From Candidatus Pelagibacter sp. (lineage in GTDB: Bacteria; Pseudomonadota; Alphaproteobacteria; Pelagibacterales; Pelagibacteraceae): a DNA stretch of 64,000 nt. The position numbers were made by a program, and so were the translations under genes. The stretch is taken from the NCBI GenBank assembly GCA_028101445.1, contig JAOHKR010000004.1, positions 6,079 to 70,078 on the forward strand, given 5' to 3'. Position 1 is the first letter of the stretch. The number at the start of each line of letters is the position of its first letter. Below the pieces are notes generated by a model. The model was given only the letters and a program-made list of their open reading frames with translations, ran no database searches and was not told the DNA's origin. This document shows positions 1 to 8,489 of this stretch, one piece after another.

Positions 1-627
1 TTGCTTACACATAACCACTATGACCATCTTGATGCTAGCGCTATTAGAAATTTCCCTCATAAAAATACAAAAGTTTTATTGCCATTAAAATTATCAAAAT
101 ATTTTAAAAGATTTAAAGATGTAAATGAACTTGACTGGTATGATGAAATTCAAGTTAATAAAGATATTAAAGTAACACTATTACCTGCTGTACATTGGTC
201 AAAAAGAAGTTTGTGGGACACAAATAAAACACTTTGGGGGAACTTCTTAATTGAATACAAAGGAAAAAAAATACTATTTGCATCTGACACAGGGTACGGA
301 AATATTTATAAAGAACTAGGAAATAAATATGGTCCTATTGATGTTACTTTTATAAATATTGGTGCTTATAATTTCTATCCAATGATGCCCGTAAAAGATA
401 AATCTATTTATCACACAAATCCCGAAGAAGCGTTACAAATCGGTAAAGATCTTAATAGTAAAAAAGTTGTAGGAATGCACTGGGGAACAGTTGTTTTATC
501 ATTAGAACCAATTATGGAACCTCCAAAGAGATTCAAAGACTCCGCCAAGAATTTTGGTTATTCAAAAGATGATGCAATAATTTTTAAAATAGGTGAATTA
601 AAAAAATTAAAAGAAATAATTAATTAA
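1..627 (+). CDS. NAPE-PLD-like MBL-fold metal-dependent hydrolase (5' truncated)
   Basis: This is the C-terminal ~208 residues of a metallo-beta-lactamase-fold hydrolase; the reading frame is open from base 1, so the start lies outside the window. The metal-binding motif H-x-H-x-D-H is visible as THNHYDHLD near the first residue. Further probable ligands are the His of PAVHW, the Asp of FASDTGYG and the His of GMHWGT. The order of these motifs and the segment TNPEEALQIGKDL match the N-acyl-phosphatidylethanolamine phospholipase D-like family, so a phospholipid or other phosphodiester substrate is possible; the real substrate cannot be read from sequence. It converges on the next gene and overlaps its 3' end by 8 bp. 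Confidence 0.85.
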   Translation: MLTHNHYDHLDASAIRNFPHKNTKVLLPLKLSKYFKRFKDVNELDWYDEIQVNKDIKVTLLPAVHWSKRSLWDTNKTLWGNFLIEYKGKKILFASDTGYGNIYKELGNKYGPIDVTFINIGAYNFYPMMPVKDKSIYHTNPEEALQIGKDLNSKKVVGMHWGTVVLSLEPIMEPPKRFKDSAKNFGYSKDDAIIFKIGELKKLKEIIN

Positions 628-1837
628 CTTTTCTTTTATTTCTTTCATTATCTAATAATTTTGTTAATGCATCTACCATAACGTCTGAGGCTTTGAATAT
701 CTCATTAGATTGAAATTCATAAGTCATATTTTTTTCTGGATTAGATTTATCTTCAATAATTATACCTTCGTCTGGAGAGTTATTTTTAATGTAGATTAAA
801 ATTAACCAATCTTCTTCTATGCTATCGTCCCATTTAATATAAATTTCTCCTGTTTCAAATCTTTTATCAATACATCTAATAATACTTAAATATTTAGGTA
901 TATATTTTTTATTTAATTGAAAACACAAACTGTGTGCTGATCTGTAAAAACTCTCTAGCGCATACTCAATTTTCTGACGTTCTTCATTATAAATTCTCTC
1001 TTTTTCAAGTAAGGTTGCTTTGTCATCCGTGTCTTCAACTGTTATTCCAAGGCTCGCTACTCTTTCTCTAATAGCTTCATTAATTTTTTGTTCTCTAAGT
1101 GATTTGTATTTTTCTTTAATTTTATCAATACGCTGTTGGACTTCTTCGTAAGATTCTCTTTGTTGGCTTAGAACGTATTTTTCAAGACTTTTAATCTCTA
1201 ATGCTTCTCTTTTCCTAAACTGATCTATTTTTTTCTCTAATTTAATTTGTTCTAAAAAATTTCTTTGCTTTTCTGCTCTTTCTTTTCGTAACTCAGCTTG
1301 TTCCAGTCTTATAAATTTTTGTAACTCTAATTTTCTCTCTTTTTCTAACTTTTGTTCTTCTTTGAGTTCAGTTTTTTTTGCTTGTAAAGCGATCTCACCT
1401 TCAAGAATGAATTTTCTTTGGGCTTCTTTTTTTTCGTTTTCCATTTGCTTTATTTTAAGTAGTTTTTGTTTTTCTCTCTCTTCTATTATTACTTTCTTAA
1501 TTAATGAAACTTTGTTTGAAATGCCATTAAAAAAATTTTGTAAAGATTGATCAAGATTAAAATTAAATCTTACTAAAGATTTAAGTTTATCATTTAACTT
1601 TAAAAAACCTGAAACAATAGCTCTTGTTCTTTGATTTGATTTTTTAGTTTTTATTTTTGGTTTTTTTATTTTATTTCTAAACTTGCGTTTAGTTTTTTTT
1701 ATTATTTTTTTTTGTTTTTTTTTGGACCTAGGTTTTTTATTGACTAGCTTTTTTCTCTTATTTTTTAATGTTTTAACAGAACGTTTTTGAAATTTTTGGT
1801 TTTTCTTTTTTAAAGAATTTTTTTTCTTTTTTTTCAT
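620..1837 (-). CDS. Unrecognised Lys/Arg-rich coiled-coil protein
   Basis: I do not recognise this 405-residue protein. Three parts are visible. Residues 1-70 are extremely basic, mostly Lys and Arg, resembling a histone H1-like or nucleic-acid-binding tail. Residues about 110-285 are a long charged heptad-like region rich in E, K, Q and R, predicted to form a coiled coil. Residues about 285-405 look globular, with conserved-looking segments such as YIKWDDSIEEDWLILIYIK. No signal peptide or membrane segment is seen. It lies 20 bp downstream of cfa on the same strand and is probably co-transcribed with it. A-tracts encoding the Lys runs could cause slippage. The start is the first ATG in the frame. 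Binding to nucleic acid or to an anionic membrane surface is only an inference. Confidence 0.6.
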   Translation of the reverse strand: MKKKKKNSLKKKNQKFQKRSVKTLKNKRKKLVNKKPRSKKKQKKIIKKTKRKFRNKIKKPKIKTKKSNQRTRAIVSGFLKLNDKLKSLVRFNFNLDQSLQNFFNGISNKVSLIKKVIIEEREKQKLLKIKQMENEKKEAQRKFILEGEIALQAKKTELKEEQKLEKERKLELQKFIRLEQAELRKERAEKQRNFLEQIKLEKKIDQFRKREALEIKSLEKYVLSQQRESYEEVQQRIDKIKEKYKSLREQKINEAIRERVASLGITVEDTDDKATLLEKERIYNEERQKIEYALESFYRSAHSLCFQLNKKYIPKYLSIIRCIDKRFETGEIYIKWDDSIEEDWLILIYIKNNSPDEGIIIEDKSNPEKNMTYEFQSNEIFKASDVMVDALTKLLDNERNKRKVN

Positions 1838-1857
1838 ACCTGATTCTTTTTTAAATA

Positions 1858-3066
1858 TCAGGTTTTATAGATATAATCCCGTGTTCTATGAGCTGATTGA
1901 AAGTTCTTCACAATTTGTAATTGAAAAACAACTAAGTCTCTATATCTAAAAGCTGCAGCACAACTTGCCATATAAAATTCCCACATTTTAACAAATTTTT
2001 CATCAAATAAATCTTTAACCTCTCTCTTTTTATCTAAGAATCTTTCCAGCCAACTTTCTAAAGTTTTATCGTAGTGCCTAATAAGCGTCTCAGTATCAGA
2101 CACTATTAGTCCTGTTTTTTCTATTGGGGATATGATTTGACTAAAAGAAGGGCATGTTCCTCCTGGAAAAATATATTTATTAATAAATTTGTTTGGCGGT
2201 GATGGGCTGTCAACTACACCTATTGTATGTAATAAAAATAGTCCATCATCTTTTAAAAGCTTATTCATTGTTTTAAAAAAAATTTTGTAAAATTTTTTAC
2301 CCACATGTTCAAACATTCCTACAGAATAAATTCTATCGTAATGTCCTTTTGCTTCTCTATAATCAACAAGCTCGAATTTTACCTGATTATCCAGACCAAG
2401 TTCTTTTGCTTTTTCCTGACAATATTTAATTTGATTTTTGCTTAAGGAAATTCCAGTTACTTCACATTTTTTTTGTTTAGCAATTTCGAAAGCCATTCCT
2501 CCCCATCCACAACCAACTTCTAAAATTTTTTGACCTTCTTGGATGTCTAGTTTTTTTACAATATGGTCAATTTTATTTTGTTGTGCTTCTTCAAGTGTTT
2601 TTGTATTTTCTTTCCAATAAGCACAAGAATAAAGTCGGTGTTTTGTATCTAAAAAGATATCGTAAAGTTTTTCTCCTCTATCGCCTCCAATATCATAGTG
2701 GTGTTCTATATTTTTTTTAGATTTTCCAGGAAAGTTAAAATTAGTTAGATATCTATAAATTTGATAAATTTTTTTTGTTATTGCACTAGCAGTAGAAACT
2801 TCTTCTCTTCCAAGATTCTCTATTAAATCCATTAAAAACTCTTTTAGAGATGCATTTTCAATTATAATCTCACCTCTCATATAAGCTTCTGGAAATTCAA
2901 GTTCTGGATTAACTAAAAGTTTCCATTTAAGATTTTCTTTTAAAAGATTAATTGTAATCGGTTTATCTTTTCTTGGATTGCCACAAATATATTTTTGTCC
3001 TTTTGAGTCTATTAAAATAATTCCACTTTTTTTATAAATTTTTGTAAATATTCTTGCTAAAATCAT
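1858..3066 (-). CDS. cfa: Cyclopropane-fatty-acyl-phospholipid synthase
   Basis: This 402-residue enzyme of the SAM-dependent Cfa/CmaA family transfers a methylene group from S-adenosylmethionine to cis double bonds of membrane phospholipid acyl chains. The SAM-binding motif I is clear (KILEVGCGWGGMAFEIA, about residue 180), followed by family signatures VGMFEHVG and GGTCPSF. An N-terminal ~100 residue lipid-interaction region precedes the methyltransferase domain, as in full-length Cfa. It begins 3 bp after the stop of the aldolase gene upstream, so the two are almost certainly one transcript with the coiled-coil gene downstream. SAM supply and SAH removal are also encoded in this window (metK, ahcY). 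Confidence 0.92.
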   Translation of the reverse strand: MILARIFTKIYKKSGIILIDSKGQKYICGNPRKDKPITINLLKENLKWKLLVNPELEFPEAYMRGEIIIENASLKEFLMDLIENLGREEVSTASAITKKIYQIYRYLTNFNFPGKSKKNIEHHYDIGGDRGEKLYDIFLDTKHRLYSCAYWKENTKTLEEAQQNKIDHIVKKLDIQEGQKILEVGCGWGGMAFEIAKQKKCEVTGISLSKNQIKYCQEKAKELGLDNQVKFELVDYREAKGHYDRIYSVGMFEHVGKKFYKIFFKTMNKLLKDDGLFLLHTIGVVDSPSPPNKFINKYIFPGGTCPSFSQIISPIEKTGLIVSDTETLIRHYDKTLESWLERFLDKKREVKDLFDEKFVKMWEFYMASCAAAFRYRDLVVFQLQIVKNFQSAHRTRDYIYKT

Positions 3067-3069
3067 AAA

Positions 3070-3954
3070 TTAAGCTGCTAAGTTTTTTTCAAAAGTAAAG
3101 TTAAGAGTATTCAATTTATCGATCAGCTCTTTTTGTTTTTCCTCCGTTAATAAAATTAAAGGTGGTAAAATATTTTTAAACTTTTTATCTCTAGTGGCCA
3201 GAAAACTATGTAAAGCTGATATTAGATTATATTGATCAAATGTTTCCCTAACGTTAATTAATTGATCATTTTTTATTTGAGTTTTTTTAGTTTCAAAATC
3301 ATCAAAAACTTTTCTTGCTAAAGAATGAGTTACATTTGTTACTGCTGAGATGCAGCCAGAACAACCAAGTTCTAATCCTTTTAAAAGTTTTGCTTCAGAT
3401 CCTGGAAACATTAAAAAATTAGGTAATTTCAAGTTTTCAAATAGATTGTATGAGGAATCTTTACATCCAATAATATTGTTAGGAAAATTTTTTACAAGTT
3501 TAGTAACAGCCTCTGCTGAAAATTTATATCCACTTAATTTTTCAAAATTATATAAAATTATTTTTATTTTTGGTAATGCTTTAATTAATTTTGAGTAAAA
3601 ATCAAAAACACCTTCGTCAGTATTTCCTTTATAGTAAGCTGGTGGCATTATAAGAAATTCTTTAAAATTATATTCCATAGCATATCTTGCTAAATCAATA
3701 TTTTCATTTAGTGAGTTGCTTCCTGTTCCTATAAAAAATTGTTTTCTTAGTTTGTGACTAGCTATCTTGGCTATGAGTTCTTTTTTTTCAGATGTTGATA
3801 TAAGTTGACTTTGCCCTGTTGAACCAAAAAAGAAAACTCCATGTAAACCATTTTTTATAGCATCGCTAGCATGAGATATTGTTGCCTCCACATTTAATGT
3901 AGCGTTAGTATTAATAACGCTTAAACCCGCAGCATATACTCCTTTTTTAATCAT
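3070..3954 (-). CDS. DapA/N-acetylneuraminate lyase family aldolase
   Basis: This 294-residue TIM-barrel class I aldolase belongs to the DHDPS/NAL superfamily. The substrate-carboxylate loop reads FGSTGQS, the Tyr motif is YNFEKLSGYKF, and the Schiff-base Lys is in IIGCKDSS. The Tyr-motif region resembles N-acetylneuraminate lyase (YN-x4-LSG) more than dihydrodipicolinate synthase, which normally has YNxPGRTG with a substrate-binding Arg that is absent here. It is therefore unlikely to be the lysine-pathway DapA; a lyase acting on another 2-oxo acid is more probable. It is the first gene of a minus-strand group with cfa and is divergent from the glycosyltransferase, 47 bp apart. Confidence 0.8.
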   Translation of the reverse strand: MIKKGVYAAGLSVINTNATLNVEATISHASDAIKNGLHGVFFFGSTGQSQLISTSEKKELIAKIASHKLRKQFFIGTGSNSLNENIDLARYAMEYNFKEFLIMPPAYYKGNTDEGVFDFYSKLIKALPKIKIILYNFEKLSGYKFSAEAVTKLVKNFPNNIIGCKDSSYNLFENLKLPNFLMFPGSEAKLLKGLELGCSGCISAVTNVTHSLARKVFDDFETKKTQIKNDQLINVRETFDQYNLISALHSFLATRDKKFKNILPPLILLTEEKQKELIDKLNTLNFTFEKNLAA

Positions 3955-4001
3955 AATCTTACCTAATTTATTTTGTCTAAGTTATATTAATAAAAATAAA
4001 A

Positions 4002-4958
4002 ATGAAAGTTTTAGTAATACAACCAAAAATAGGGATGGGAGATATGGTTATTTATTTGCCATATATTCATGCTATTTCTAAAAAATATCAAACTCCTGTA
4101 TCAATTTTAGTAAAGGATAATTCTCGCGCAAAACACTTACTCGTGGATGACAAACATATTGATGAAATAATTATTTTAGATAGATCTAAAAACAATAAAG
4201 GAAGCCACGATGGTTTATCTGGTTTTTTAAAATTGAGTAAAGAGCTAAAACAACGTCAATTTGATAAAGTTTTTATTTATAATGGATCTTTAAGATATTT
4301 ATTAATTTCAAAATTAGCAGGAATAAAAAGTATTTCTCAATATCCTTTATTTAGAAAAAAAGACAATATTGTAACGTCGGCTAAAATATTCACTGAAAAT
4401 GAATTAAGCAACATAGTGTCTACACAACCTGAACTTCAGATAAATAATGAAAAAAACATGATGGTTAAAAACAAATTATCTAAAAATACAAAGCATATAT
4501 GTCTAGGTATTTCTGCTAGTGGCCCTACAAAGCGATGGCATATTAAAAACTTTATTAAATTATGTGTTCAAATTAATGAAAAAAAACCATCAAAATTTTA
4601 TCTAGCGGCAGGTCTTAATGATCAAGATTTAATTCAGGAAGTTTTAAATTCTAAAATAGGTAAAAATTGTATTTCTTTTAAAGATTTAAAAATTAACGAA
4701 ACGCTTCCTATAATTAAAAACTGTGATCTTTATATTGGAAATGACACTGGCTGGCTGCACATTGCATCCGCATTGGGCATTAAATGTATCGCTCTATTCA
4801 TGGATAGCCCTGTTCAAGCTTATGGTAAATACTCTAACAATATACATGTTATTATTCCTGAAGGTGAAACTGAAGAAACTACTACTCATGATACTTTAGG
4901 GGCTGAAAAAATATCTTTTGAAAAAGTTTTTGATAAATCTATTAAATTAATAAATTAA
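4002..4958 (+). CDS. Glycosyltransferase family 9 (heptosyltransferase-like)
   Basis: This 318-residue GT-B protein resembles ADP-heptose:LPS heptosyltransferases (GT9), which add sugars to the lipopolysaccharide core at the inner membrane. The N-terminal segment MKVLVIQPKIGMGDMV matches the family's start. The nucleotide-binding C-terminal half carries GISASGPTKRW and the signature DLYIGNDTGWLHIASALG (about residue 245), where the D-T-G-x-x-H core is typical. No other LPS genes are adjacent, so the acceptor and sugar donor are unknown. It overlaps the convergent J-protein gene by 4 bp. Confidence 0.85.
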   Translation: MKVLVIQPKIGMGDMVIYLPYIHAISKKYQTPVSILVKDNSRAKHLLVDDKHIDEIIILDRSKNNKGSHDGLSGFLKLSKELKQRQFDKVFIYNGSLRYLLISKLAGIKSISQYPLFRKKDNIVTSAKIFTENELSNIVSTQPELQINNEKNMMVKNKLSKNTKHICLGISASGPTKRWHIKNFIKLCVQINEKKPSKFYLAAGLNDQDLIQEVLNSKIGKNCISFKDLKINETLPIIKNCDLYIGNDTGWLHIASALGIKCIALFMDSPVQAYGKYSNNIHVIIPEGETEETTTHDTLGAEKISFEKVFDKSIKLIN

Positions 4959-5464
4959 GCAAAATCAGATTTTAAAATTTTCTCTTTAGCCTCATTAACC
5001 AATTGGCTTAATCTTTCTGTTTTTATATCCCTATTCATATCAGGATGTATTTTTTTCTGAAGCTGGTTAACCGCCTTCAAAACTTCTTCTTGGGAACATC
5101 CTTTTTTTAAACCTAATAGTTTATAAGCTTCATCAATAGAAATATTAGATGAACCTTGGGCCTGTCCGAAATTTCCTTGTGAGAATCTACCAGAATTTTT
5201 TAAGTATTGGATTAGTCTCCATAATTGAAGAACTTGAAGGGCTGTTAAACCTTTAATTTTTAAACCACTTAAAATAACGAACAAAAAAGGCAAAGAAAAA
5301 ATATACTTGCCACCTATAGTGAGTATTGTTGCCAATATTAACGAAAGATAAACTGTGAATTTTTTTATGTGCGTTACGATCTTTTTAGAACTAGTACGTG
5401 CAAACCAGTTTAAAAATAAATAAACAATGACAAAGATGCATATTCCTAATAAAAACAAATTCAT
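4955..5464 (-). CDS. Membrane-anchored J-domain protein
   Basis: This 169-residue protein has two hydrophobic segments (about residues 2-20 and 37-70) followed by a C-terminal J-domain. The domain begins at ISIDEAYKLLGL and contains the diagnostic His-Pro-Asp tripeptide (KKIHPDMN, residues 140-142) that stimulates DnaK ATPase. The arrangement of membrane anchor plus C-terminal J-domain resembles the Tim14/Pam18-like proteins common in alphaproteobacteria. The likely role is recruiting DnaK to the membrane; the client is unknown. Its start is only 13 bp from the divergent ptrB start. Confidence 0.82.
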   Translation of the reverse strand: MNLFLLGICIFVIVYLFLNWFARTSSKKIVTHIKKFTVYLSLILATILTIGGKYIFSLPFLFVILSGLKIKGLTALQVLQLWRLIQYLKNSGRFSQGNFGQAQGSSNISIDEAYKLLGLKKGCSQEEVLKAVNQLQKKIHPDMNRDIKTERLSQLVNEAKEKILKSDFA

Positions 5465-5477
5465 ATAATTTCCTACT

Positions 5478-7562
5478 ATGAATATACCAAATCTAAAAAA
5501 AATAAAGAGTGAGAAAAAGTATCACAATATTATCGTAAAAGATGAGTATGCCTGGGTAGACCAGCCTGATATTCTTGAAGTTTTAAAAGATGCAAATAAA
5601 TTAAATCCAGAGGTAAAAGACTATATTAATGCTAATAACAAAATCACTGATGAATATTTTAATGATACAAAACTTCTGCAAAAAAGTTTATTTACAGAAA
5701 TTAAATCTAAAATCAAACTTGATGACACTTCCTTAAAGTTTAAAGACAAGAAATATTATTATTGGGCTAAAACTGAGGCAAAAGGAAATTATGGTAAAAA
5801 AATTAGACAATTAATTGATGGTTCAAAACCGGAAGAAATATACTTTGATGGAGATGTAGAAAAAAAAAATTATGGATCAGAATATTTTGGTATCGGATCG
5901 GTAAGCATATCTCACTGTGATAGGTACATGGCTTACTCTTTAGATCTCAAAGGTTCGGAGTATTATACAATTTACCTTAGAGATTTAGACGCCAATAAAA
6001 ATGAAAAAGATATTATTGAAAATACTAGCGGTGGAATCACTTGGTCACTAGACAGTAAAAGTTTTTTTTATTCAAAACTGGATAAGTTCCACAGGCCTAG
6101 ACAAATCTTCAAACACATTTTAGGCACGACAGTTAAAGAAGATAAACTAATATTCGAAGAAAAAGACGAAACATTTACATGCTCTATTAGCCTTTCTTCA
6201 GATGAAAATTTCTTTGTCATTTCAACGTCTGATCATATTACAACCGAAGAACATTTCTTTCCCTCCAATACGAACGAAATAAAACCAGTTTTATTTCAAA
6301 AGAGAGTAAAAGATATTCGATACTCTATCGATTCCTGGAAAGGATTTTTTTATGTTCACACGAATGAAGATGCTAGAGATTATAAGATTTTAAAGTGTAA
6401 GGTTGACCAGATTGATAAATTAGAAATTTTTATACCTGCTAAAAAAGAAACAGTTATTGGTGGTCTTGATTTTCTAGATGAATATATTTTAAGAGGTGAA
6501 AAATCTGACGCTATTCCTAAATTATATGTAAGAAATATTAAAACAAACCATGAAGAAGAAATAAAAATTTCAGATGAAGCTATTGGTGTTCCCGGAGCTT
6601 CTTTAATGCAAAAAAATACAAATACTACAAAAATCAGAGTGGGCTGGGAAAGCATGGCTACTCCAGGCAAAATTTATGAATATGACATTATCACTAAAGA
6701 AAAAAAATTAGTAAAAGAAACTGAAATTCCATCAGGACATGATCCGGATAAATATGTTGTCGAACGTATAAAAGCAAAATCTCACGATGGGAGAATGATA
6801 CCCATCAGTTTAGTAAGATTAAAAAACTCTAAACAAGATGGAAAATCTAAAGTTTTACTTTATGCTTACGGAGCTTACAAACATAGTGTTTCTCCTTCTT
6901 TTAGTGCTTCAAGATTTTGTTTGGTTGATCGGGGAATCACCTTTGCAATTGCCCATATTCGAGGTGGTGGTGATCTTGGTGATGTATGGCATGAAGAAGG
7001 TAAAAAAAAATTAAAAAAAAATACTTTCTTAGATTACATCGCTTGTGCAAATCATTTAATTGAACAACGTTATACTAGCAAAGGTGGTATTTGTTTTTAT
7101 GGTGGTTCGGCCGGAGGTCTTACTGGTGGCGCCGTTGCAAATATGGCTCCAGATTTATTTTTTTCTATGTTACTTCTTGTTCCATTTGTTGACACGATGA
7201 CAACTATGCTTAACGAAAAATTACCCTTAACACCTGCTGAATGGGAATTGTGGGGAAACCCTATAAAGAATAAAGATTACTTTGAATATATTCTTTCCTA
7301 CGCACCATATAATAATATTGAAAAGAAAGATTATCCTCCAATGCTTATTACTACTTCTTTGTTTGATAATCGTGTTCTTTATTCGGAACCTGTAAAATAT
7401 ATTGCTAAACTCAGAGAAATCAAAACAGACAGCAACACTCAATTACTGAAATGTAAAATGGAGGCAGCAGGTCATGGTGGTATGAGTGGTAGAGATAATG
7501 CTATTACAGAACTAGCAGAAGAATATTCATTTATTTTAAAAACAGCAAAAATTTTAAATTAA
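5478..7562 (+). CDS. ptrB: Oligopeptidase B (prolyl oligopeptidase family S9A)
   Basis: This 694-residue cytosolic serine peptidase cleaves short peptides after basic residues. The N-terminal ~400 residues form the seven-bladed propeller, with the family start KYHNIIVKDEYAWVD. The C-terminal alpha/beta-hydrolase domain carries the nucleophile motif YGGSAGG (Ser about 544), the Asp in TSLFDNRV (about 629) and the His in AAGHGGMSG (about 665). Length and motifs match full-length PtrB. A TATAAT hexamer at 5464-5469 ends 8 bp before the ATG, which would place a transcript start almost at the start codon, so a leaderless or very short-leader mRNA is possible. Confidence 0.92.
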   Translation: MNIPNLKKIKSEKKYHNIIVKDEYAWVDQPDILEVLKDANKLNPEVKDYINANNKITDEYFNDTKLLQKSLFTEIKSKIKLDDTSLKFKDKKYYYWAKTEAKGNYGKKIRQLIDGSKPEEIYFDGDVEKKNYGSEYFGIGSVSISHCDRYMAYSLDLKGSEYYTIYLRDLDANKNEKDIIENTSGGITWSLDSKSFFYSKLDKFHRPRQIFKHILGTTVKEDKLIFEEKDETFTCSISLSSDENFFVISTSDHITTEEHFFPSNTNEIKPVLFQKRVKDIRYSIDSWKGFFYVHTNEDARDYKILKCKVDQIDKLEIFIPAKKETVIGGLDFLDEYILRGEKSDAIPKLYVRNIKTNHEEEIKISDEAIGVPGASLMQKNTNTTKIRVGWESMATPGKIYEYDIITKEKKLVKETEIPSGHDPDKYVVERIKAKSHDGRMIPISLVRLKNSKQDGKSKVLLYAYGAYKHSVSPSFSASRFCLVDRGITFAIAHIRGGGDLGDVWHEEGKKKLKKNTFLDYIACANHLIEQRYTSKGGICFYGGSAGGLTGGAVANMAPDLFFSMLLLVPFVDTMTTMLNEKLPLTPAEWELWGNPIKNKDYFEYILSYAPYNNIEKKDYPPMLITTSLFDNRVLYSEPVKYIAKLREIKTDSNTQLLKCKMEAAGHGGMSGRDNAITELAEEYSFILKTAKILN

Positions 7563-7568
7563 ATCCTC

Positions 7569-8489
7569 TCAAATATTATCAAAAAAATACCCTGCTAGAT
7601 TTATTCCTGTTAAATCGTAATAAGTTTTTAAGCCTGTAGGACTAGTTACATTAATATCACCAATTAATTTACCATTAATAAAATCAATACCTGCAAAATA
7701 GATGTTTGATTTTTTAAGTTCACTTGCAACAAATTTACTAATTTTTAATTCGTAGGGGGTAATCTTAATTTCTTTTGCTTTAGCACCTTTGCTCATATTA
7801 GATAAAATGCTTCCTAATTTTGGTACCCTTGAAATACCACCTTTAACTTTACCATTAATAATAAATATTCGTTTATCTCCTTTTGATATTTGTGGAATAA
7901 ACTTTTGAAACATCAAATGACTATACTTTTTAATATACTTTAAGATTTTTTCTTTATGAAATTTATTTAATAACTTAACATCATTACCACTATAACTTTC
8001 AATAGGTTTGATAACTACTTTTTTATTTTTATTAAAAAATTTTTTTATTTCATCTAAGTCTTCGCTTATCAAGGTTGGAGGCATAAATTTAATCAATCTA
8101 AGTGAAAAAAGTTTTTCTGGAACCTCTCTTAAAGCTTTCGGGTTATTAATAATTTTCAATTTTTTAGCGATATTTTCTAAGATAAATGTTGTGTTTATAT
8201 ATTGTTGATTAAATGGAGGCTCATTTCTAATTAACAACACTTTTGCTTTAACCAAATTCAAGACGCTTTTATTGAGAATTTTTATTGGATTTTTTAAATT
8301 ATCTTGAAGCTTCAGTATGCTACATCGGGCAATTGCTTTTCCATCTTTAAAACTTAAGTCTTTTGGTTCATAATAATAAATATCGTAATTTCTTCTTTGA
8401 GCTTCTAAACCTAGAAAAAAAGAGGTATCGGTTTTAATATTAATTCTTTTTAAGCTAGAACCCTGAATAGCTAAAATTTTCTTTTTCAT
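7569..8489 (-). CDS. gshB: Glutathione synthetase
   Basis: This 306-residue ATP-grasp ligase joins gamma-glutamylcysteine and glycine, the second step of glutathione synthesis. The N-terminal segment (ILAIQGSSLKRINIKTDTSF) and the ATP-grasp core (KKVVIKPIESYSGNDV, then FQKFIPQISKGDKRIFIING) fit the GshB family. The C-terminal motif DINVTSPTG contains the metal-binding Asn typical of GshB (NVTSPTG). Its first 35 bp overlap the end of gshA on the same strand, which implies translational coupling. It ends 6 bp from the convergent ptrB stop. Confidence 0.93.
   Translation of the reverse strand: MKKKILAIQGSSLKRINIKTDTSFFLGLEAQRRNYDIYYYEPKDLSFKDGKAIARCSILKLQDNLKNPIKILNKSVLNLVKAKVLLIRNEPPFNQQYINTTFILENIAKKLKIINNPKALREVPEKLFSLRLIKFMPPTLISEDLDEIKKFFNKNKKVVIKPIESYSGNDVKLLNKFHKEKILKYIKKYSHLMFQKFIPQISKGDKRIFIINGKVKGGISRVPKLGSILSNMSKGAKAKEIKITPYELKISKFVASELKKSNIYFAGIDFINGKLIGDINVTSPTGLKTYYDLTGINLAGYFFDNI

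Noticed and set aside
620..1837. Lys-rich gene as a sequencing artefact of poly-A runs
   Set aside because: The frame stays open for 405 codons with a coherent coiled coil and globular end, so the A-runs are real coding sequence.
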